Below the pieces are notes generated by a model. It made no database searches. It had not been told where the DNA came from and worked only from the letters and a program-made list of their open reading frames with translations. Of a DNA stretch of 64,000 nt, positions 42,235-48,526 are shown piece after piece. Positions within the stretch are counted from its first letter, which is position 1; the number at the start of each line of letters is the position of its first letter. The position numbers and the translations under genes were made by a program. The stretch comes from JAWAAW01 sp964353335 (GTDB lineage Archaea; Nanobdellota; Nanobdellia; Woesearchaeales; ARS49): assembly GCA_964353335.1 (NCBI GenBank), contig CAYGVI010000003.1, positions 248,001-312,000 of the forward strand, in the 5' to 3' direction.

Positions 42235-43887
42235 ATGTCAGCAATAACAGTCAACAAAAAGGAACTTTTGCACCTTGTTGGGAAAAAGTTGAGCGACAAG
42301 GAGATAGAAGACAGGCTTTCAATGATGGGCGCCCCTGTTGACGCAGTGCTTGAGACAGAACTTGAGGTTGATGTTTCTCCAAACAGGCCTGACTGGCTCA
42401 GCGAACAGGGATTGGCAAGGTCATTAAGCTCTTTTGTCGGTGCAAAGACCGGGCTGAAGCAGTACAAGGTGGCAAAAGAGCGCTTCCAGGTTGTTGTTGA
42501 CAAGGCAGTGCACTCTGTCCGCCCTTACACTGCCTGCGCTGTTGTCAGGGGATTGAAGCTTGATGATGAAAAAATCAGGGAAATAATTCAGGTGCAGGAA
42601 AAACTGCACATGACTTTCTGCAGGAACCGCAAGAAAGCGGCAATTGGAATTTATCCGCTTGAAAAAATCCAGTTCCCAATCACTTACACTGCGAAAAAGC
42701 CGCAGGAAATTGTTTTTATCCCGCTTGAAAGCACCAGGGAAATGAATGCCAGCCAAATGCTTGCCCAGCACCCGACAGGAAGGGCTTATGCGCATTTGCT
42801 TGAAGGCCAGTCAAAGTTCCCTGTTTTTATTGACGGAAAAGGGCAGGTGCTCAGCGTTCCTCCGATTATCAATTCGCAGCTTACTGGCAAGGTTGAGGCT
42901 ACAACAAAGGATGTTTTCATTGAATGCTCTGGATTTGACCTGCGCATACTGAAGATTTTGCTTAACATCATTGTGACAATGCTTGCTGACATGGGCGGAA
43001 GGATTGTTTCTGTTGACGTGAAGTACGCAAAGAAAATTACCACCCCTGATTTGTCTCCAAGAAAGATGAAAATCGACATTGACGCAATTAGCAGCCTTAT
43101 CGGAATTGAATTGAAAGAAGCTGAGCTCAAGAAACTGCTTGAGAGGATGGGCTTTGGCTACCAGAACAAGCAGGTTTTGATTCCTGCCTGGCGCGCAGAC
43201 ATAATGCACATTGTTGACATTGCAGAGGATGTTGCGATTGCGTACGGCTACAATAACATAAAGCCTGAAATTCCGCAGGTCGCGACAATCGGCTCGCTTG
43301 ACGCATTCAATGATTTCAAGGAAATTGTTGCCAACTTCCTTGTCGGGCTTGGAATGCTTGAGGCGCACACTTATCACATCACAAATGTTCCTGTGCAGAC
43401 AAAGGCAATGAACTGCAATGCAGAAGTGATTGAGCTTGCGAATGCCCTGACTCCTGATTACAATGCATTGCGCGCATGGATGCTTCCTTCCCTAATGGAA
43501 GTGCTCAAGGTCAACAAGATGAAGGATTATCCGCAGAAATTATTCACCATGGGAACAGTGTTCTCCCCAAATCCAAAGACTCCGACACAGGTTGAGGAAA
43601 TCACAAAAATGGCAGTTGTTTCTGCGCAGCCAAAGGCAGACTACACCGACATAAGGCAGATTCTTGAATATCTTTTCAGGGCTCTCGGGCTGAATGTTTC
43701 TTTTGAGGAAACAGAGCACTCAAGTTTTGTTTCGGGCAGGGCTGCTCAGGTAAAGCTTGACAACCACGCGATTGCAACAATCGGCGAAGTCCATCCGCAG
43801 GTCATAACTAACTTCGGATTGGAAATGCCTGTTGCTGCAGCAGAGATAAACCTGACAGAATTATTTTTTCACCTGAAAAAAGTTTAG
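42235..43887 (+). CDS. pheT: Phenylalanyl-tRNA synthetase beta subunit
   Basis: This 550-residue subunit is of the archaeal/eukaryal type. It shows ELEVDVSPNRPDWLSEQGLA near the start, the B5-like region ITTPDLSPRKMKIDID and the catalytic-like domain with LTPDYNALRAWMLPSLMEVL. It lacks the tRNA-binding EMAP-like N-terminal domain of bacterial PheT, as usual in archaea. A hairpin lies directly after its stop. Confidence 0.95.
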   Translation: MSAITVNKKELLHLVGKKLSDKEIEDRLSMMGAPVDAVLETELEVDVSPNRPDWLSEQGLARSLSSFVGAKTGLKQYKVAKERFQVVVDKAVHSVRPYTACAVVRGLKLDDEKIREIIQVQEKLHMTFCRNRKKAAIGIYPLEKIQFPITYTAKKPQEIVFIPLESTREMNASQMLAQHPTGRAYAHLLEGQSKFPVFIDGKGQVLSVPPIINSQLTGKVEATTKDVFIECSGFDLRILKILLNIIVTMLADMGGRIVSVDVKYAKKITTPDLSPRKMKIDIDAISSLIGIELKEAELKKLLERMGFGYQNKQVLIPAWRADIMHIVDIAEDVAIAYGYNNIKPEIPQVATIGSLDAFNDFKEIVANFLVGLGMLEAHTYHITNVPVQTKAMNCNAEVIELANALTPDYNALRAWMLPSLMEVLKVNKMKDYPQKLFTMGTVFSPNPKTPTQVEEITKMAVVSAQPKADYTDIRQILEYLFRALGLNVSFEETEHSSFVSGRAAQVKLDNHAIATIGEVHPQVITNFGLEMPVAAAEINLTELFFHLKKV

Positions 43888-43930
43888 CTTTTTTCAGACC
43901 AGCTGACTTCAGTCAGCGCTGCATGAAAAA
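43888..43930 (+). repeat. Small stem-loop, copy 2, inside a larger hairpin
   Basis: The core GCTGAC-TTCA-GTCAGC (43902-43917) has the same flanks (CCA and GCTGC) and loop as the copy at 19974-19989. An outer stem, CTTTTTTCA with TGAAAAAG, surrounds it. It separates pheT from the convergent L14e gene and may also work as a terminator. Confidence 0.5.
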
Positions 43931-43943
43931 GGTTTAATCCTTC

Positions 43944-44423
43944 TTACGCGAGCTTCTTTTGCACTGCCGGCTTTGGCGCAGATGGTTTTGCCGCTGGCTT
44001 ATTTTCTGCAGGTGCTTTTACTGCAGCAGTATTTGCGGGTGCTGCGGCCGGTGCCTTAGGAGCTGCTGCGTTGGCAGGAGCCTTTGCAGCCGCTGGCTTT
44101 GCTGCTGCTTTTGGAGCAGCAGTTTTTCCTGCGAGCTTGCTCTTCCTTGCCTTTCTTGGGCGCAGTGCCTTCTTTGGCTTTGTCTTGGGCGCGAACACGC
44201 CATAGCCTGCTGCCTCAAATGCCTTGGCAACCTGCTCGTGGCTTGCCCCTTTTTTTATGTCAAGAACTTTGTCAAGCGGCTCGATGTGGAGTATGTTGCA
44301 CTTTCTCCTCCTTGTCTCGCCGTCTATGAGCACGAAATTGTCATCAATGATATCAACTACAACGCATTTCAGCCCTGCGTCTCTTCCTGCTATTTTTACG
44401 CACAATCTTCCGATTTCAATCAT
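43944..44423 (-). CDS. rpl14e: Ribosomal protein L14e with long Ala/Pro/Lys tail
   Basis: This 159-residue protein is the archaeal/eukaryal large-subunit protein L14e. The SH3-like core is in the first 80 residues (IEIGRLCVKIAGRDAGLKCV). A tail of about 75 residues made of Ala, Lys and Pro repeats follows; the core alone is the usual archaeal length. The tail may bind rRNA or simply be low-complexity. GGAGAGCGGAGGAA lies before the ATG. It is downstream of L34e in one operon. Confidence 0.9.
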   Translation of the reverse strand: MIEIGRLCVKIAGRDAGLKCVVVDIIDDNFVLIDGETRRRKCNILHIEPLDKVLDIKKGASHEQVAKAFEAAGYGVFAPKTKPKKALRPRKARKSKLAGKTAAPKAAAKPAAAKAPANAAAPKAPAAAPANTAAVKAPAENKPAAKPSAPKPAVQKKLA

Positions 44424-44473
44424 TTTGTTCCTCCGCTCTCCTCAAGGGAATTCGTCACCGAGATTCCAAGAGC

Positions 44474-44740
44474 TTACATTCTTGCTTGTTCGATTATTTT
44501 GCGGCGCATGCATTGAGAACACAGCACGCCGCCATAAGGCCTTTCAGGCCTCTTCTGGCTTTTGGGCATTGAGTGCAAAGCGCGCGGAATAACAGCCTTT
44601 GAACCGTGCAGCACATTGCCGCAGCTGGCGCAGTGTGGCCTGCTTTTCTTGCGCACCTTGTAATGTATGACGTTCCTTCCGCCAGGTGTGCGTACGAATA
44701 CGCGCCTGAACGTCCTTGAACGCTTCTTGCCTTCAACCAT
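44474..44740 (-). CDS. rpl34e: Ribosomal protein L34e
   Basis: This 88-residue protein is L34e. It carries the zinc-binding pairs CASC (about 37-40) and CSQC (about 74-77), with the N-terminal FRRVFVRTPGGRNVIHYKVR. A TATA box on the minus strand at 44759-44770 lies about 25 bases upstream. L34e and L14e together form a small ribosomal operon. Confidence 0.93.
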   Translation of the reverse strand: MVEGKKRSRTFRRVFVRTPGGRNVIHYKVRKKSRPHCASCGNVLHGSKAVIPRALHSMPKSQKRPERPYGGVLCSQCMRRKIIEQARM

Positions 44741-44779
44741 AAGCTGGAACTTCCAGAGGGGTATTTAAAAAGGTTTCGG

Positions 44780-44791
44780 AGTATATTTAAT
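44780..44791 (+). promoter_or_regulatory. TATA box of the ThiI-like gene
   Basis: AGTATATTTAAT is about 31 bases upstream of ATG 44817 and supports this start over the upstream in-frame ATG at 44799. Confidence 0.55.
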
Positions 44792-44816
44792 AGGTCTGGT
44801 GCGTCCTGGGTTTTCT

Positions 44817-45656
44817 ATGGTTGTACTTGTGAGATATGCTGAAATCGGGATAAAGGGCAAAAACCGTGATAAGTTTGAGCACGCCCTTGTCGCATGCATA
44901 GAGCGCAGCCTGCGCAAGCATGATGTAAAATTCTCAAAAGTCCGCAGGATGTACGGCAGGATTTGCATCGAGACAGATGACCCCTGCCCGTGCCTGAAGC
45001 ATGTTTTCGGAATTGCCTCTTTCTCATTCGCAATTCCAACTGGAAAAACCATTGAGGAGGCATTTGCAGCCTCAAAGCAGCTTGTCGCAAAGCTGTCTGA
45101 AAACGATTCTTTCCGTGTTTCCTGCCAGCGGCTTGACAAAAAATTTGCACTTAAGTCACAGGAGGTCTGTTCCAAGCTGGGTGAAATGCTAAGGGCTGTG
45201 ACAAAGGCAAAAGTAAAAATGGAAAAGCAGACGGTTGATGTCGCCCTTGAAATAATTGAGGGCACAATTTATCTGCTCACCGGCAGGACAGAAGGCCCTG
45301 GCGGAATGCCCATCGGCTCTGAAGGCAAAGTCATTGCGCTTATCGAGGATGATTCTTCAGTCCTTGCAGCCCTGCTGATTATGAAGCGCGGCTGTGAAAT
45401 TATTCCTGCAATGCTCAAGGAAACTGATTTGTCCCTGCTGAAAGAGTTTGCCTGCGGCCAGGAGATAAAGCCATGGCACATAAGCGCAATTAATGAGATT
45501 GATGAAATCGCTGAAAAGCGCAAGGCATTGGCAGTTGTGATTAATGACACGTTTGAAAAAATACGCAGCATTGACCTGAAGTTGCTTGTGCTCAGGCCGC
45601 TTTCAGGATTAACAGGAGATGAAATTGCAAATGAGAGAAATGCAATGCAGTGTTGA
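44817..45656 (+). CDS. ThiI-like protein without a working PP-loop
   Basis: The 279-residue protein matches the N-terminal part of ThiI, the tRNA 4-thiouridine synthase: it has the ferredoxin-like and THUMP domains (VVLVRYAEIGIKGKNRDKFE, LLTGRTEGPGGMPIGSEGKV). The catalytic PP-loop domain is damaged: the SGGxDS loop reads EDDSSV, the region is about 100 residues shorter than in ThiI, and GD/ES motifs are gone. LKLLVLRPLSGLTGDEIANE still aligns to the ThiI end. It may bind tRNA for the next gene, which starts within its 3' end. Confidence 0.7.
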   Translation: MVVLVRYAEIGIKGKNRDKFEHALVACIERSLRKHDVKFSKVRRMYGRICIETDDPCPCLKHVFGIASFSFAIPTGKTIEEAFAASKQLVAKLSENDSFRVSCQRLDKKFALKSQEVCSKLGEMLRAVTKAKVKMEKQTVDVALEIIEGTIYLLTGRTEGPGGMPIGSEGKVIALIEDDSSVLAALLIMKRGCEIIPAMLKETDLSLLKEFACGQEIKPWHISAINEIDEIAEKRKALAVVINDTFEKIRSIDLKLLVLRPLSGLTGDEIANERNAMQC

Positions 45657-46620
45657 AGCGCCTGAAAAGGCTGCCTGGACACGGGACGATGCAAAGTTTG
45701 CCAATGACTTTGAGAAAAAAGTCAGCAAGACCATAACGCAGTACGGGCTCCTGTCAAAAAATGAGAAAATAATTGTTGCAGTCAGCGGCGGAAAAGACAG
45801 CACTGCAATCCTGCACATCCTGAAAAAGCTCGGCTATCCTGTTGAGGCAGTAACTGTTGACGCCCACATCGGCTGTTACACAGAGGAGAACCTGAAAAAT
45901 CTTCGGGCGACGTGCAAAAAGCTCAATGTGAAGCTGCACGAGGTGCCTTTCAGGAAAGTTTTTGGCGCCTCATTGTGCTACATCCGGGATTATTTGAAGG
46001 AAAAAGGCCACAATTTCAAGTCCTGCACTGTCTGCGGCGTCCTGAGGCGGTATTTGCTGAACAAAAAGGCAAAAGAACTCAGGGCAGACAAGCTTGTCCT
46101 CGGCCACAATCTTGATGATGAAGCCCAGTCTGTTATGATGAATCTGCTAAAGAACCGCCCGGAGCTAAACGCAAGGCTTGGGCCCAAGGTTGACATGTCG
46201 GAAACCGCGAAGGTTTCCGAGCATGCTCAAGAACACGCCGCGGGCTTCAGCCCGGCGGTTCTTGACAGTGTCAAGGACAAAAAATTTGTGCCGCGGGTAA
46301 AGCCTTTTTACAATATCCGCGAGGATGAGATTGTCCGTTACTCAAGGCTTATGGAGTTTCCTGTCAAGTACACGCGGTGCCCGTGCTCTGTTGAGGGCTT
46401 CAGGAGCGCTGTGAGGAATTTCCTGACTGATTTTGAGCAGGTTCAGCCGGGAATCAAGGAGAATGTTGTCAAAAGATTCCTTTTACAGAGGGAAAAACTG
46501 CAGAAGCGCTATGCAAAAGGAAAGCATGCATTTTGCGCCCAATGCGGTGAATTCTCAAGCGGAAATGTCTGCAAGGCGTGCACTTTACTCGGGCTGCTGC
46601 ACAAGCCTTTGAAGTCCTAG
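45631..46620 (+). CDS. ncsA: NcsA/TtuA-type tRNA 2-thiolation enzyme with in-frame hairpin insert
   Basis: This protein of about 329 residues has the PP-loop VAVSGGKDSTAILHILKKLG, the Fe-S or thiol Cys motif SCTVCGVLRRYL, and RCPCSVEGFRSA, all as in NcsA/TtuA, which thiolate tRNA uridines. The C-terminal zinc finger CAQCGEFSSGNVCKAC is intact, but the N-terminal one is mostly lost (CSVEAPEKAAW instead of CxxC..C..H). About 24 codons of hairpin repeat (46195-46266) are inserted between LNARLGPKVD and VKDKKFVPRV. The start is uncertain (45619, 45631 or 45640) and overlaps the ThiI-like gene. Confidence 0.8.
   Translation: MREMQCSVEAPEKAAWTRDDAKFANDFEKKVSKTITQYGLLSKNEKIIVAVSGGKDSTAILHILKKLGYPVEAVTVDAHIGCYTEENLKNLRATCKKLNVKLHEVPFRKVFGASLCYIRDYLKEKGHNFKSCTVCGVLRRYLLNKKAKELRADKLVLGHNLDDEAQSVMMNLLKNRPELNARLGPKVDMSETAKVSEHAQEHAAGFSPAVLDSVKDKKFVPRVKPFYNIREDEIVRYSRLMEFPVKYTRCPCSVEGFRSAVRNFLTDFEQVQPGIKENVVKRFLLQREKLQKRYAKGKHAFCAQCGEFSSGNVCKACTLLGLLHKPLKS
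46195..46266 (+). repeat. Modular hairpin element, copy D, inside the thiolase gene
   Basis: TCGGAAACC pairs with GGTTTCCGA (46198-46220), and TCAAGAAC pairs with GTTCTTGA (46227-46265) around an inner GCCGCGGGC-type hairpin. The first and last stems and their flanks (ATGTCGGAAACCGC, GCTCAAGAAC) match the element at 48360-48490. The copy is 72 bases long, in frame and free of stops. It reads MSETAKVSEHAQEHAAGFSP and five more residues. Confidence 0.8.
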
Positions 46621-47295
46621 AAGCTCAGCGCGGGTTAGTTCCCTGTACCCTCCTGATGGCAAATCCCTGAGGGAAATGTTTGCAATCTGGGTCCTCTTCA
46701 AACGCGCGACAGTGTAGCCGAGCTTTTTGAAAATAATCTTGACAATGTGCTTCATTCCCTCGTGCAGCGCAATCTCAATGTGTGACGGCGTGTGCAAAAC
46801 CACTTTGTCAGTTATCACCAGGTGCCTTCCCAAGCGTATTCCCTTTTTCAGCCTGCGCACGTCCTTGCGGTCAATCTCCCCTGTCAATGTGATGTGATAA
46901 GTTTTTTCTGTCTCATACCGCGGGTGCATAAGCCTGTTCGCGAGCTCGCCGTCATTTGTCATCAGGATTAACCCTTCTGCATCGCGGTCAAGCCTTCCGA
47001 CAGGATACACGCGCGCGCCAGGCGGCACAAGCTGCATCACAGTTGGCCTTCCCTCAGGGTCAGAAACAGTGCTGACGACTCCGCGTGGCTTGTTGATGAC
47101 AAAATATTTTTTTACCTCAGGCTTCCTGATTCTCGCGCCATCTACGCGTATATCGTCAAGCTCTATGTCTGCCTGGTCGCCCAGCTTGATAGTCTTGCCA
47201 TTGACAATGACCTTTCCTGCAGCGATAATCTCCTCGCATTTTCTTCGCGAGGCAATCCCCGCCCTTGCCATTATTTTCTGCAATCTTTCTCGCAT
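46585..47295 (-). CDS. RsuA/RluB-type pseudouridine synthase
   Basis: This 236-residue protein has an S4 RNA-binding domain (QKIMARAGIASRRKCEEIIA) and a catalytic domain with the active-site YPVGRLDRDAEGLILMTNDG and the C-terminal KKLGYTVARLKRTQIANIS. This family is mainly bacterial, so it was probably acquired from bacteria. It overlaps the end of the convergent NcsA-like gene by 36 bases. ATG 47295 is 27 bases from a shared TATA box. Confidence 0.88.
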   Translation of the reverse strand: MRERLQKIMARAGIASRRKCEEIIAAGKVIVNGKTIKLGDQADIELDDIRVDGARIRKPEVKKYFVINKPRGVVSTVSDPEGRPTVMQLVPPGARVYPVGRLDRDAEGLILMTNDGELANRLMHPRYETEKTYHITLTGEIDRKDVRRLKKGIRLGRHLVITDKVVLHTPSHIEIALHEGMKHIVKIIFKKLGYTVARLKRTQIANISLRDLPSGGYRELTRAELLGLQRLVQQPE

Positions 47296-47316
47296 AAGTG
47301 CTGATTTAATGCGAAT

Positions 47317-47328
47317 GTTTATATAATT
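47317..47328. promoter_or_regulatory. Symmetric TATA box of two divergent genes
   Basis: GTTTATATAATT is centred 27 bases from the pseudouridine synthase start (47295) on one side and 27 bases from the rnp3 start (47349) on the other. One element can therefore drive both leaderless genes. Confidence 0.6.
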
Positions 47329-47348
47329 ATGGTCGGTAAACAAAATTC

Positions 47349-47936
47349 ATGATTGACATTGTGTTTCCTGAGAAAAACGAGCAGGAATTTTTTGAAATGG
47401 CAAAAAAGCTCGGCTACAAGGGGCTTGTGCTTGTTTATCCCTCGCCTGCTGCTGCGAAAAGCGCGCCGAAGGCGCCTGCAGGGCTGAGTGTCAGGGCTGC
47501 TGTTCTTGCTGAGCCAAAAAAAGCATTTCAGCTGAGAAGCCAGGGCATACTGACTTTTGTGCAGTGCTCTGACCAGGACCGCGCTGTGCTCGAAAGGGGT
47601 TCTGCAGATGTGCTTTTCGGGGCAGAGAGCACAATGCCAAAGGATTACATGCACCAGCGCGGCTCAGGATTAAACCACGTGATGTGTGAGCTCGCGAAAA
47701 AGAATAATGTCACGATTGGATTCAGCTTTGCAGGCATACTCGCCTCAAGCCAGCGCTCGCAATTGCTCGGCAGGATATCGCAGAACATAGTCCTCTGCAG
47801 GAAATATAAGGTCAGCACAGTCATTGCTTCATTTGCAAAAGACCCGTGGAAAATGCGCTCTCCGCATGACCTTGCCTCTTTTTTCACAGTACTTGGAATG
47901 CATCCCTCTGAGGCAAAAAGCGCATTAAAATTCTAG
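47349..47936 (+). CDS. rnp3: RNase P protein Rpp30 (Rnp3)
   Basis: This 195-residue protein is the archaeal RNase P subunit with a TIM-like fold. The region MHQRGSGLNHVMCELAKKNN and VTIGFSFAGIL is diagnostic; SFAKDPWKMRSPHDLASFFT ends the fold. It overlaps the next minus-strand gene by four bases. Confidence 0.85.
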   Translation: MIDIVFPEKNEQEFFEMAKKLGYKGLVLVYPSPAAAKSAPKAPAGLSVRAAVLAEPKKAFQLRSQGILTFVQCSDQDRAVLERGSADVLFGAESTMPKDYMHQRGSGLNHVMCELAKKNNVTIGFSFAGILASSQRSQLLGRISQNIVLCRKYKVSTVIASFAKDPWKMRSPHDLASFFTVLGMHPSEAKSALKF

Positions 47937-48319
47937 CTAGAGGTCTCAAAAACTACAGATACTTTTCCAATCTCTGCCTGTTTGAGGCATTCCTCAGTAT
48001 TTGTGGAATTGCTGCACTCAGAGATTGTCTTGCATTCTGGAAGGTCTGGCTGTTCACTGCACGGGATTAGCTCTTCTCTGGGGCCTGTTACTGCTTCAAA
48101 GCATTTCTGCAAATCCGCAATGCCTTCTTCGCCCGGTGCAATATTTTGCTCGCATTTCAGGAGTTGTTTTTCTTCCCTTATGCACGCACTTTTGTCAGGG
48201 GTGGTTTCACATTCCTTGATTCTGGCTTCGTCAAGCTTTGGCTGGCTTTGCCAATATAGAATTGCTACTGCAGCAACCACCACAAGAAGGATTACCGCGA
48301 TTAAAATGCCTCTTTTCAT
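47933..48319 (-). CDS. Small anchored Cys-rich protein
   Basis: This 128-residue protein has one N-terminal membrane helix (about 5-24) and an external part with about nine Cys (KECETTPDKSACIREEK). Lipobox is absent. A TATA box on the minus strand at about 48340-48350 gives a short leader. It may belong with the surface cluster that starts at 48527 in the opposite direction. No domain is recognised. Confidence 0.6.
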   Translation of the reverse strand: MKRGILIAVILLVVVAAVAILYWQSQPKLDEARIKECETTPDKSACIREEKQLLKCEQNIAPGEEGIADLQKCFEAVTGPREELIPCSEQPDLPECKTISECSNSTNTEECLKQAEIGKVSVVFETSS

Positions 48320-48362
48320 GGCTTAAAAAAACGCCCTTTGGTTTATAAGCCTTTTCATCATG

Positions 48363-48488
48363 TCGGAAACCGCTTGTCAAGCATTTTAGAGGATAGAGGC
48401 GGTTTCCGAGACTTGGGAATTGAAGATTCCCAAGTTCATCGACAATCCGAGATTGTCGAGACGTGCTCAAGAACCAGCGGGTTCTTGA
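48363..48488 (+). repeat. Modular hairpin element, copy C (four hairpins)
   Basis: Four stems follow one another: TCGGAAACCGC/GCGGTTTCCGA (48363-48409), ACTTGGGAAT/ATTCCCAAGT (48411-48435), TCGACAATC/GATTGTCGA (48439-48459) and TCAAGAACC/GGTTCTTGA (48467-48488). Modules 2 and 3 match copy B at 31633; modules 1 and 4 match copy D at 46195. The element fills the divergent gap before the surface-cluster promoter. Confidence 0.75.
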
Positions 48489-48493
48489 CATAA

Positions 48494-48503
48494 AGTTTAA
48501 ATA
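48494..48503 (+). promoter_or_regulatory. TATA box of the surface-protein cluster
   Basis: GTTTAAATAC lies about 29 bases before ATG 48527, directly after the last hairpin of element C. Confidence 0.55.
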
Positions 48504-48526
48504 CTCTCGTCTGTAAAATCCTCTGC

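Noticed and set aside
46195..46266. The thiolase insert as a small intein or a lineage-specific loop
   Set aside because: It is too short for an intein, lacks splicing motifs and matches an intergenic hairpin at DNA level.
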